DNA from: JAICIG01 sp035532215 | GTDB lineage: Bacteria > Planctomycetota > Planctomycetia > Pirellulales > JAICIG01 | Direction of reading: 5' to 3' | Assembly: GCA_035532215.1 (NCBI GenBank) | Contig: DATKRK010000251.1 | Coordinates: 1 to 64,000, forward strand | DNA: 64,000 nt | Part shown: positions 57,101 to 60,977 of the stretch, in pieces | Layout of the letters: each line of letters begins with the position of its first letter | Numbering within the stretch: the stretch's first letter is position 1 | The notes under the pieces: generated by a model | Told to the model about the DNA's origin: nothing | What the model saw: only the letters and a program-made list of their open reading frames with translations | The model's database searches: none | Made by a program: the position numbers and the translations under genes

Positions 57101-57186
57101 GCTTTCCCCAATCGCTTGCCGGAAAGCCGCGTCTTGCGCTTTGTGCGCGCAGAATCCCAGCGCGGGAAAGACTGCCAAACGCCCAT
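36142..57186 (-). CDS. giant LEPR-XLL / metzincin / Asp-box / cadherin-like / DUF4214 protein (7,014 aa)
   Basis: One uninterrupted frame of 7,014 residues; ATG 57186 with AGGGGGA upstream. Order: basic leader with RRVEALEGRLLLTSG (about 38-52, LEPR-XLL type); metzincin-like protease (about 355-510) with zinc motif HEIGHTLGLPH (482-492) and GTIMNGG as Met-turn; a pre-peptidase-C-like fold near 700-745; beta-helix-like stretches (about 915-1900), with more PPC-like modules near 1945-2005 and 2150-2250; an Asp-box (sialidase/VPS10-like) propeller at about 3385-4095 with at least eight S/TxDGGxTW boxes, flanked by Calx-beta-like repeats; beta-helix (about 4340-4560); three near-identical repeats (about 5090-5585) plus a diverged one; seven cadherin-like repeats of about 110 residues (about 5900-6700, VNDPPTF... 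DNGGTANGG); a Big-type domain (SNDSDPNGAPL); three or four DUF4214 units (about 6800-6995). Probably exported and surface-held, for adhesion or polymer/protein breakdown; the real role is unknown. Confidence 0.88.
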   Translation of the reverse strand: MGVWQSFPRWDSARTKRKTRLSGKRLGKAGILGKFPDRRVEALEGRLLLTSGPSLISIIPNDGSLLAPNDTIHTAPTQLTFRFLLNAGEALDPNTLGGIQLARSGSDGVFNNGNDIHITPGYVGIDPAHPNQVVMRFSSPLPDDLYRITIIGGSAGEVDPLTDTASPALPFNDGQDVAQDFRLAIGPQVLSIVPEPVTRGPSGQLVVQDKEIDVYFSGPVQTLPGNGNALDPGQFQLIDTKNTATTADDGTPINPVSVSYDPANNEATLTFSTSISTLGSGGAVRLRIGNTDETLPAPTAPTPYPGDPNGTFTGADPIGALGPQTQLFSGDLAQLTSLTNLVFPGGLSDPGHRNIPVDAGGENHATGSGGVTTITYSFPDVYGYDPTNGQPLHNQITDNQKQTVRYIFQLYSYYTGLTFEEVPGYSGDDWVAVGDTRVLAPNLPPTSIGGIATLGLGLAIINGNDDWGASLYGSGFMGTAMHEIGHTLGLPHDDDGPPGTIMNGGSESLTTTTGNPPPPLYPGLADITNLLYGYEPNSNQIDLYHFTADSTGTLNAQTVAQALPTQSTLDTLLTLYEEFNDLSLPASGAQVTLGDTFTITDNTGLMVKFEFTNDPSAINPATGKLFSDGNVGVLYSASSTQQDLAAAALDAVGKQGLNVSGTVGLSGVEFAGPITVGAAGSSISWSTSQKMIARNDNYYGHDSFLSLNLQPGIYYIAVTSTGNDQFDPNVADSGWGGKTFGDYQLKLDFQPTASQPLTDPGQSLFVPAGLASIPDGYSFTLSDVNASGTTVTETLKFYNGSTAPVSPPPGQISIQLQPSDTQDDVSNKIIVALNAAIASAGFDAANYTLSYLGNGRIEVGGGSATKIVVDPSGKGALTGTPLILWGDGQYDALVGNSNAGGAGAYNFWFNAGPTIYVDKTAPAGGDGLLTKPYNTIQAALQNSTVVGAAANGQEVNVRVEGNANASLGIAKTQSGTAQILPGETFNVSAGSFAGTFEFTSNLTYTPGQVLPDGNYAVLLPLSGTAAIASSVEGSLQATGLVSPDGGGVTVSDGGSDGNYQYVKLYQGQFPLSVLTQTTPFNARLTGVTVPSLYNNAPYLVGTDQFGNLLPDDSPGNSMLEIPKNVVLMIDAGAVFKLDKANIAAGSSVVNIDKSQSALQVLGVPGEQVTFTSYNDDTIGTPQIHPGIAVAPGDWGGLVFNPDSDLETLGIFLNNVAEAKLSYGGGQVVVNGVQQSFSPIYFDTARPTIANNLIVNSASAAMSGNPNAFESTRFGSDLAITATGTPSDGNTFNVGGTTFEFDSNGVVNQGNVAIPLAGLTTLPKLATAIEAAINNSLYAGSVDQAQALGAVVTLPQNLTVGTNTSPLTFTADSFAVDYQRFGPDVHGNMLSQTLGQTLTAAAGSALKSGTKFVINNTGFELISSGTPDPGYIGVNFTAASKAADVAQAIANAINSANIGVAAQWGAGQTAVQLTGAFKVQLPAPLAGTQKIIQNTINGLFIRINTNAGQSLDTLDVAAEFASTDIPYVLQENLVIHDDLGYVNFGGTTRQRVAGQLTIDPGVLVKLANSRIEAEMGSNLIAEGTAAQPIVFTSIDDWRYGGGGTFDTPSNGGSGGSILPQPGDWGGFYFWPTSSGSFDHTLITFGGGSTAIEGGFAPFDAVEIHQAKVRIADSTLEANAGSGGGDRNGREPSDAATIFVLGAQPVIVNNVIQNNAGAAISVDANSLDATLVPDWGRSTGAIARYSQFDDNYGPLVRLNKLGGNAINGMVVRGATLETSSIWDDTDIVHVLEGEVVVPNFASVGGLRLQSSATQSLVVKVAGASSGFTASGTPLDISDRIGGEVQVLGTPQHPVVLTSLNDTSVGAGLTPDDLPDNNTNGAAPNAKPAPGDWRGLLFDQYSNDRNVAMVDETEPALTGGKGTNDTTASPQSLGQLAPNEQSGDDNSRLGFQVNGFISPDYSQDVDNYTFKGTAGTQIWLNVTNTSPSLDAVLELVDANGKVLARSDNSGAEQQDATTAGDPLFAGPMLKGELPGNLAQPLQDSLFGTAGMNFWSTNPGDPGFRVVLPGSAGVHDYYVRIYSKGAGANAYVPGKGTSSGQYQLQIRLQNQVEIPGSTVEYADIRYATNGIDVEGLPSHSPLVSNSSSQSALHNSLSTAQNLGDLLGSDTSSINVGGDLANQYSVDWYKFELTYQEIQVITASAKTWAAVFDVGYADGLTRPDTIIDVYDSNGNLIYTGRDSNVADQQPRPNAGQDANQLNHSSFGTLDPYIGTVQMPAGQPGSGNYTYYVAIHSNATLPQALDATFNATSTNYLLRLEPVDSVNRIVEDHVGSQGGETAQDPSTLTPMWNGDTSSVKNIATLNSYATPYNLSDVVLFVNTGGPQGRLETVNPFTGAMETDQGQITSEVNGFNALAMRNDGELYGLTTGTNDGNSGNYVQIDTGTAAGSMKGDDGVVTEYINGTSVTAANKGVQYNAMAFVQATPQGTNKRFLYAIGSYLNGGSGSQPFLNGLYELDPDTGVVVPFNPNGINFAPQTAIPPTQPLDVPVTGVQAGETITGMTYLNGVMFIVGNEGNLYSLDYRSGQATRIANVSGLSFQSLTAGPPDVEPDPATGIGKYAGDLFAAAGGILYAFDTGGKLQNIFSADGGASYQSSIALGVTNVAGIAFSTLDYNLWHVTDRRGADPATTPADQGHGIVAAPDNSRAKNPNTNNPPQPGGTSFYFGLEDPKANNTQNLISVQPNASDYATNSSLYDTYNMPGGAYGSLSTNSFSLANYSSADKPTLYFNYFLNTEDAQSSKAKLQQMFDSARVLISEDGGVNWQPLATNNDYQPNYPDPEAERPNYQSVSSATGSGDPLQRVQPLFDSTTTNTGWRQARVDLSDFAGQNSLQLRFDFSTAGTTLNPGDLSINAVTGAANPYANQNVAGNQFGVFNGPQTTGAQRRGQDNSHEGWYIDDITVGLAERGEMITNPKPATSGSADTSFFNVPVNPVPGATQQVLSGPYQLEIRRGTEYGANFSDLFPWIDLNQSFDSNDRMSQSYSIVAPAGSGLTDGETFTLSDGVHSVTFEFDDTGSVATGNWPISFLPSYTAQQVADAIVAAVDSNPTLKGVSAADVNNQANGSQGVSIPATNIVNLFGVAEVSNVNTSQSTLRVVLAPSITESSTNKVGTLIRSGTNLPAMTVNLSAIDVETGNPSTNVTYPATVSFLPGQTLATFLYSGVVKGSPEWADGTQTVEFNASYAGFTSFGGTVDVTDDTGVLPTFTVTSLPSSIPENGTEYEGKVDVNTGPVDGSLHPGGLAVTLSSLWASAALVSGDLGGPFAAQATLTIPVGQTSASFWLIPQDDNVKNRLPNPFRDAQIVATAAGVISGSATLSVTDDTDGQIPYGVATWTAIGPAPIVGGYAGTGGDSGRIAGVAPDPTNPDVLYIAAAGGGVWKTTDATTASPSWTPLTDNITDANGNPVPLFMGAIAVAPNKPNVIYAGTGEANNSGDSFYGRGILVSQDGGKTWTLETAGGAFDRRSISKIAVDPSNANIAYAAVADFAENGLLGNTGIWKTTDGGVTWTNTTAGPLNDTIDSFSDVVVDPNNPTTVYAALGTFFGNFGSANNGIYKSTDGGTTWNLLSNFPNGVKDGRISLAISTANSGNVLYADVSGTGASGSTGFGSLFKIEKSIDGGATWTDLTAAASDFTGGQGWYDLTMAVDPSNSSIAYAAGSTNFGGVGIIRTTDGGATWTNITQDDNGNYAHTDWHAMAFDAIGKLLVGSDGGIWRKDPDPLNGAGFLWTNRNGDLNTIQFESIALDPAVATTVLGGSQDNGTELYTGNPVWTETDGGDGGEVRFNPQNPNVVYRVSPVGSFGPTAFFRKSTDGGSTWSSATTGLGSFANANFYPPFAVAPSDGNEVILGDNNLWITTNGATSWAPLTTIGTAGWNPNGNTVDAVAIAPSDANTIYASTGGEFASSSQIFISTNGGATWTEIDLPAGSGRVNQLAIDPKDSKIAYAVVNMFTGGGGHVFRTADGGATWTDISGNLPDEPTNAIAINGSTGALYVGNDTGVYVSNDLGASWAALGVGLPYAQVVDLEYNPNSNLLGAATHGRGAFLLPATTAGTTLTLSVNGAAQVSDDAGLLPGKLTVTRVDTTGSLVVSLTSSNPSAASVPATVTILNGQTSASVNVTITDDVLASNPQSALFTASVAGLSGAEPVGAVLDVLPDSQATEPNSPTDNDTPALSLSVPAETMVPGTSTQSLTATVTRNTPTTNALVVHLLSLNPSAATVQQTVTIQAGQSSATFTISGVDQFSASGGTLFGNIVAAADGFASASGFVSTQSPGAIVQYNPPVPSALGDVTMPRPQGEVILYGNQISNASQNGILVTASAPGTPFDTPPDSNNSLPHPGAAVNTPTLNSANLAPGVVIVNNLIYGVSSSGNGIAFEGDNAPNGATQGIVPFGRIANNTIYGGDNPTGTGILATNNSSPTILNNVLVNLASGRAIDVTGGSNAVLGENYYQNDGAAPVNVGTGSFDKVVTAATPSPFRKASTDPSKANFYLTDTALPIDASINSLQDRTSMTSVTGPLGIPPSPIIAPGFDLYGQLRVDDPAVTNANLGTGQNVFIDRGAIEHADTTGPTAALLAPIDNDQNDLNKSPNIVFVRGQSLSEFTIQLSDGLGSGIYDASVSPDRLDVREDGRLLTPGVDYYFDYDNNNHIIHLVAASGVWLNGHQYDIYLDNGVQFDPGNSAATPVGIADRAGNFLQANGPDGLTHFRLLLANVTNSAPVVQLVSSGTGTPSLSMYENSASPSYGTFSLTTPFSSADNTSVALSIFDVDANGGSETLTLSATHGTLTLSSAALTELNSIGVTPTGQGSNTITITAPLGEASAVAPTPGLNAALEGLVFTPDLNFDSHLGDQAVVTVTVNDNGNSPAPAQTAIYSIPIDVIAVNDPPVDAVPTSTAASPILLNEDTKQTFSKANGNAVTVVDSDITAADAGNALLPPFEEIITVNPSTLGTLTLTNVAGITFTGSTSNGQSKLDFLGTLSAINQALDGLVFNPAEELTGAVELTFTTNDHGNIGVGPAPQYLPSPQALTSTPEIVYLDVQPVVDAPTLNTGANLAFQPVVEDTPSASNTGSTVLAMLQSDLSVQPNAMTLNAPGAQYGIAVVAATETAHGLWQYKSPIGNWTPFPAVATDRALLIDAGDSVRFLPDPKFDDTRGAAPTLSFMAWDHTYDLFEGGPDVDGAVVDLTKTGTGGSTPFSLLSAGTATATLQVTPAPEAPTLASTASLSFQSINEDVLLANNNGSSVLSMLQSDPNYQPNAITLHATGTSRYGIAVTGLTQTANGVWQYQIGGGWANIPVSVSPTSALLLDGNDSVRFLPNPKFDNTRGGAPTLSFVAWDETFDYVNGIYDLDGSTVDLSLTGTGGSTPFSSGSAAVATLSVVPQPEAPTLNPAAALSFASILEDVAPVNNLGAAVLAMLQSDPNVQPNAITLNAVVSPQFGIAVVGLGQTAHGTWQYQLPAGNWTNFPSVSTTSALLLDGGDLVRFLPDQYFNDFYGGAPSLSFVAWDETFDYVNNRIDVHGQSVDLTATGTGGSAPFSSGPADAAQLSVKAVNDPPVVHGPTGPVALSPSSAFSLSTAPLPAFTITDPDLPEGNQQMQMTIDATENGVAGGAVGLTQLTGISIVSGANNSSSVTFKGAITDMLAALSNLVYEEDINFNGTASLILIANDLGNSGLGPQGQPAPFPLNSAPFNVTLTGVAIHRAPVLASGSPTLPDILENVPPANTPPAGVSISAMLATAGPNFLTVDTAAGGIPGIAIAGMSTGGGGVWQYSADGTTWTTIASAAPNQAVLLPASYQIRFWPNPGYAGNASITFYGWDQVTGTAGGTVDLTGPGATGGFNSFSTASGTATMNVKLINQPPLFTLAANDSVLENNTVTASGGSPGGSNAGPISLTDFATGISPGQPIESQPPFSQTVTFTVTTDRPDLFSVQPTLDPAAPGAATSTLHFALNPDVFGVAKISVVAHDNGGTANGGNDTSPLATTTLTVALINDPPSLNPIPNQSILENAGQQTRNLSGIASGLGESQNLTVTATSDNPAVVPNPSIAYTSPNDSGTLQYTPVPYASGIAHITVTVQDDGGTANGGIDTFTQTFTVGVQFVNQPPSFVKGSDQAVDEDSGLQVISNWATQIGPGPGNGETGQTLNFIVTPANPNIFAVPPSIDPLTGALRYQFSPNFSGSTNVSVELHDNGGTANGGHDTSATQTFKLTSLFVNDPPTFVAGPDQTVDENAPPQSVVGWATAVSPGVGFNEAGQTLNFQISTDNASLFAAGPSIDPATGTLTYTPALNAFGTATVTVLLHDNGGTANGGINTSLAQTFTINVNFVNHAPSFVGGPSLVVNENAPLQTIANWATQISAGPPSESGETLSFIVTNDNPLLFSMAPSIDPTTGTLTYQPAPFAAGAATVTVKLKDDGGTLNGGQDTSPAQTFKITVNFVNQAPTFTIGPNQFVDEDAPPQTVTNFITNISPGPGPKEVGQALNFIVTTDNNALFASLPTIDANTGTLRYALAPQTEGIANVTVQLHDNGGTVNGGHDTSAPPPQTFKITSQLVNHAPSFLFLGGDQYVNENTGAHLVASFVSQLSPGPAANEAGQTLNFQISTDNPSLFSAGPSIDPATGALSYTLAPNEYGTATVTIALHDDGGTANGGVDTSPTQTFKVYVYAPPVAQPDFLEISYAQTSSSTAAIGVLSNDSDPNGAPLTAVLVSGPAHGSFLLHADGSFNYTPGAGFEGLDQFTYMANDGHANSNVVTVRIMSHDASNVRKLYEQVLHRDPDDAGLQYWTNLIQNGSSLAVVAQGIFESDERLDPIITGYYQQFLLRTPDAAGLAFWRDQVWKAYGGPEEVIAGMLSSPEFFQSAGGTDLAWVKALYQRLLDRKPDPQGLQYWDNLLETHQATETQVVHGFLSSDEYYTNLIDGFFGEYLTRQPTLDELQSDLVQMRGGVSDRDIQLEIVVTDEYKNTPPPPPLGSMKQLTH

Positions 57187-57723
57187 TTCAGATCCCCCTG
57201 AAATCTATGAACATTAGTCCTGGCCCAGGCGCTCTCGTAGCGCCATTTAGGACGATTGTGCAAATGTTGACGATTGTGATCCGCCGCTACATCCAACGCA
57301 ACTAAAAAGCGAGAAATTCTGTTAGAACCCATAACTTAGGCGCGGCACGGACTTGCAGCGTCGGCCGGGGGCGTCGTTCAGAGTCGCTCGAGCACTCCGC
57401 GCTGTGGTCGGTAGCGGAAGGACTTCAAGCATTTCGTGTTCGCAGAGCGCCATAATTTTCCATAAGATTTCTGATAGATGTCAATCAGATTTAAGGCAAA
57501 GCGGTCTCGGGGCTTGAAGGGCGGGGTTTTGGCGACTCGCACTGGGCGTCGTCGGAGAATCTGGGCGTGAGTTTGAACAAGACGGGGGAGGGACGGGCGC
57601 CCTCGCCCGTCGAGCAGGAAGGGAGTCGTAGAATCTGGGCGTGAGTTCGAACAAGACGGGGCTGGTCGGATAATGTGGTAGAAACTTCCTGCATATTCCT
57701 CTCATTTCGCGAGGCGCCCGACC
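57187..57723. other. intergenic region with direct repeats
   Basis: About 540 bp between the divergent giant gene and the next gene. It holds a pair of direct repeats around one family E hairpin (57554-57661). The part near 57190-57480 is less GC-rich than the genes and probably holds the giant gene's promoter, which I cannot pinpoint. Confidence 0.55.
57554..57661. repeat. 34-bp direct repeats flanking a family E hairpin
   Basis: AGAATCTGGGCGTGAGTT and following CGAACAAGACGGG-type sequence occurs at 57554-57587 and 57628-57661 with few differences. Between them is a GGAG + ACGGGCG-CCCT-CGCCCGT hairpin (57587-57610), the third locus of family E in this window. Confidence 0.72.
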
Positions 57724-58287
57724 GTGACATTCGCGCATCTGTCCTCCCCGAGAGCGACTTCCCCGCTGACGTTTGCCTGCTTGCTGTCGGCTTTCCTCGC
57801 CGCTGCTCGCGCTCCCGCCAAAGAAAACGGCGCAGGAGAAAAGCGCGAGTCTCGCGAGCAAACGAAGCTTGTGCGCCAAGCGGCCGACGGAACCGTCTCG
57901 CTTCACGCGCGCGTGGCGGCGATCCACGGCACGACCGTGCGTTACGAACCGCAGCCGAACAAAAACACGATTGGCTATTGGACCAAGGTCGAAGATTGGG
58001 TGAGTTGGGACTTCGAGATCGCCAAACCCGGCCGCTTCAAGGTCGAAATCCTGCAAGGCTGCGGCAAAGGGAGCGGAGGCAGCGAGGTGGATTTTTCCGT
58101 CGGCGAGCAGACGCTCGAAGTCACGGTCAAGGATACGGGCGGCTTCCAGAATTTCGAAAATCGCGAGATCGGCGAGCTCAAGCTCGAAGCCCCCGGCCGC
58201 TACACGCTGAAGGTCAAGCCCAAGAAGAAACCGGGCGTGGCGGTGATGGATTTGCGCGAAGTCAAACTGTCGCCCGTCAAGCGTTGA
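57724..58287 (+). CDS. small exported beta-rich protein, possibly carbohydrate-binding
   Basis: 187 residues from a GTG at 57724. Signal-peptide-like N-terminus (FACLLSAFLAAARAPAKE). The mature part reads as a beta-sandwich: VEDWVSWDFEIAKPGRFKVE, QGCGKGSGGSEVDFSVGEQT, TGGFQNFENREIGELKLEAP, GRYTLKVKPKKK. The phrases W-F-I-KPGRFKV and FENREIG-L-L-APGRYTL recur in planctomycete proteins attached to sulfatases and fucosidases and resemble carbohydrate-binding-module-type sandwiches. It stands alone here, so a periplasmic or surface binding protein is a guess. The phosphoketolase gene starts 171 bp later on the same strand. Confidence 0.68.
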   Translation: MTFAHLSSPRATSPLTFACLLSAFLAAARAPAKENGAGEKRESREQTKLVRQAADGTVSLHARVAAIHGTTVRYEPQPNKNTIGYWTKVEDWVSWDFEIAKPGRFKVEILQGCGKGSGGSEVDFSVGEQTLEVTVKDTGGFQNFENREIGELKLEAPGRYTLKVKPKKKPGVAVMDLREVKLSPVKR

Positions 58288-58458
58288 TCGCCAACTATGG
58301 CTCGGCGCTCATCGCCGTTTCGACTTCTCAGGAAAATTCCGTAAGTCCGAATCCCGCAACGTTTTTGCTTGCGCTTGCCAAAATCGTATCGATTCGCGCA
58401 GAATGACGGGCGTAGCCTTAGGGATGCCGGCAACGAATCAGCAGAAGGAGGTGCGTCG

Positions 58459-60933
58459 ATGAGCGCTCAAATAGCCGCCACGGAGCAGATGGCCAAGAAA
58501 CCGGCGTCCGCCGAGACCGCGGCGAAGCCCCTCAAACCTGAACTCCTACGCCGCATGCACGCCTACTGGCGCGCGGCGAATTACCTCTCCGTCGGGCAGA
58601 TTTACCTGTTCGACAACCCGCTGTTGAAAAAGCCGCTGGTGCGCGAGCACGTCAAACCGCGGCTGCTGGGCCACTGGGGCACCACGCCGGGGTTGAACTT
58701 TATTTATCTGCACCTCAACCGGCTGATCAAAGAGCATGACTTGAAAATGCTTTACGTCATCGGTCCCGGCCACGGCGGACCGGGCATCGTCGCCAACGCC
58801 TATCTGGAAGGCACGTACAGCGAGGTTTATCCGCAGATCGGCCGCGACGAAGAGGGCCTGAAGCGGCTGTTCACGCAATTCTCTTTCCCTGGCGGAATTC
58901 CCAGCCACGTGGCGCCCGAAACGCCCGGCTCGATCCACGAAGGGGGCGAGCTGGGCTATTGCCTCTCGCATGCCTACGGCGCCGTGTTCGATAATCCCGA
59001 CTTGATCGCGGCTTGCGTCGTCGGCGACGGCGAAGCGGAAACCGGCCCTGCGGCGACCGGCTGGCACGGCAACAAGTTCCTCAACCCGGCGCGCGACGGC
59101 GCCGTGCTGCCTATTTTGCACCTCAACGGGTATAAGATCGCCAACCCCACGGTGCTGGCCCGCATCAGCCATGAAGAACTGGAAGCGCTGATGAAGGGCT
59201 ACGGCTATACGCCGCACTTCGTCGAGGGAGACGATCCCGAGGAAATGCACCAATTGATGGCCGCCACGCTCGACCGCGTGATCGCCGACATCCAATCGAT
59301 CCAGTCCGACGCCCGGCAAAACGGCCGCACCGAGCGACCGCGCTGGCCGATGATCGTGATGCGCACTCCCAAGGGCTGGACAGGCCCCAAAGAAGTCGAC
59401 GGCAAGAAGACCGAGGGCTATTGGCGCTCGCACCAAGTGCCGATGAGCGACATGTCGAAGCCCGAACACGTCAAACTGCTCGAAACCTGGATGAAAAGCT
59501 ACAAGCCGGAGGAGCTGTTCGACGAGCGCGGCCAATTGATCGCCGAACTCGCCGACTTGCCGCCCAAAGGCACGCGGCGGATGAGCGCCAACCCGCACGC
59601 CAACGGCGGGCAATTGCTCCGCGACCTGCGGCTGCCCGACTTCCGGCAATACGCCATCGCCTGCCCGACTCCCGGCGTCACGCAGGCCCAGGCCACGCGC
59701 GTGATGGGGCAGTTCCTGCGCGACGTGATGAAGATGAATCTGGAGACCAAGAATTTTCGCTTGTTCAGCCCGGACGAAAACAACTCAAACCGCTGGCAAG
59801 ACGTGCTCGACGTCGTCGACCGGGCGTGGAATGCGGAGACATTCTCCTACGACGACCACCTGGCGCCCGACGGCCGCGTCATGGAAATGCTCTCCGAGCA
59901 CCAGTGCCAGGGCTGGCTGGAAGGCTATTTGCTGACCGGCCGCCACGGCTTCTTTTCCTGCTATGAGGCGTTCATCCACATCATCGATTCGATGTTCAAC
60001 CAGCACGCCAAGTGGCTGAAGGTCACGCGGAATATTCCCTGGCGGCGGCCGATCGCGTCGCTCAACTATTTGCTTTCCAGCCACGTCTGGCGCCAGGACC
60101 ACAACGGCTTCAGCCACCAGGATCCCGGCTTCATCGACCATATCGTCAACAAGAAGGCGGAGATCATCCGCGTCTACCTGCCGCCCGACGCCAACACGCT
60201 CTTGTCGGTCACCGACCACTGCCTGCGCAGCCGGCACTACGTGAACCTGATTGTGGCCGGCAAGCAGCCGGCGCCGCAGTGGCTCGATATGGACGACGCG
60301 GTGAAACATTGCACCGCGGGCATCGGCATCTGGAAGTGGGCCAGCAACGACGAAGGCCACGAGCCCGACGTGGTGATGGCTTGCTGCGGCGACGTGCCGA
60401 CCTTGGAAACCTTGGCCGCCGTCGAGTTGCTGCGGCGGCACTTGCCCGAACTGAAGATCCGCGTGATCAACGTGGTCGACCTGATGTCGCTGCAGCCCAG
60501 CACCGAGCACCCGCACGGCCTCGGCGATCGGGAATTCGACATGCTGTTCACCAAGGACAAGCCGATCGTGTTCGCCTTCCACGGCTACCCTTGGCTGATC
60601 CATCGCCTGACCTACCGCCGCACGAACCACAAGAACCTGCACTGCCGCGGCTACAAGGAAGAGGGGACGACCACCACGCCGTTCGACATGGTGGCGCTCA
60701 ACGACCTCGACCGCTTCCATCTCGTGCAGGACGTCGTCGAGCGCCTGCCGCAGCTCGGCTCGCGCGCGGCCTATCTCCGCCAGGCGATGCGCGACAAGCT
60801 GATCGAGCACAGGCAATACATCCACAAGTACGGCGACGACATGCCGGAAATCCGCGACTGGCTCTGGGGACAAACCCCGGCCGGCGAGGGCGCCACGGCG
60901 CGCGGCCGGGATACGGCGGGCGATAACGTATAA
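58459..60933 (+). CDS. xfp: phosphoketolase (Xfp/Xpk family)
   Basis: 824 residues from ATG 58459, with a perfect AAGGAGG eight nt upstream; the frame continues 5' to 58369 but without another good start. Thiamine-diphosphate enzyme that splits xylulose 5-phosphate or fructose 6-phosphate with phosphate into acetyl phosphate plus glyceraldehyde 3-phosphate or erythrose 4-phosphate. Signatures: YVIGPGHGGPGIVANAYLEG, PSHVAPETPGSIHEGGELGY, the ThDP/Mg motif VVGDGEAETGPAATGWHG, HLNGYKIANPTVLARIS and the C-terminal HGYPWLIHRLTYRRTNHKN. Length agrees with the family (about 790-830). No acetate kinase or phosphotransacetylase is adjacent. Cytoplasmic. Confidence 0.95.
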   Translation: MSAQIAATEQMAKKPASAETAAKPLKPELLRRMHAYWRAANYLSVGQIYLFDNPLLKKPLVREHVKPRLLGHWGTTPGLNFIYLHLNRLIKEHDLKMLYVIGPGHGGPGIVANAYLEGTYSEVYPQIGRDEEGLKRLFTQFSFPGGIPSHVAPETPGSIHEGGELGYCLSHAYGAVFDNPDLIAACVVGDGEAETGPAATGWHGNKFLNPARDGAVLPILHLNGYKIANPTVLARISHEELEALMKGYGYTPHFVEGDDPEEMHQLMAATLDRVIADIQSIQSDARQNGRTERPRWPMIVMRTPKGWTGPKEVDGKKTEGYWRSHQVPMSDMSKPEHVKLLETWMKSYKPEELFDERGQLIAELADLPPKGTRRMSANPHANGGQLLRDLRLPDFRQYAIACPTPGVTQAQATRVMGQFLRDVMKMNLETKNFRLFSPDENNSNRWQDVLDVVDRAWNAETFSYDDHLAPDGRVMEMLSEHQCQGWLEGYLLTGRHGFFSCYEAFIHIIDSMFNQHAKWLKVTRNIPWRRPIASLNYLLSSHVWRQDHNGFSHQDPGFIDHIVNKKAEIIRVYLPPDANTLLSVTDHCLRSRHYVNLIVAGKQPAPQWLDMDDAVKHCTAGIGIWKWASNDEGHEPDVVMACCGDVPTLETLAAVELLRRHLPELKIRVINVVDLMSLQPSTEHPHGLGDREFDMLFTKDKPIVFAFHGYPWLIHRLTYRRTNHKNLHCRGYKEEGTTTTPFDMVALNDLDRFHLVQDVVERLPQLGSRAAYLRQAMRDKLIEHRQYIHKYGDDMPEIRDWLWGQTPAGEGATARGRDTAGDNV

Positions 60934-60977
60934 GGACCGAGGGTGAAATAACTTCCTTCGCCGGTCATGCCACGGCG

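Noticed and set aside
36145..57201. Very long plus-strand frames opposite the giant gene (for example 38287-41652, 48007-51258, 53032-54954)
   Set aside because: They are Arg/Gly/Val/Ala-rich, have no domains, and arise because GC-rich codon use keeps the opposite strand open. The minus-strand frame has clear domains throughout.
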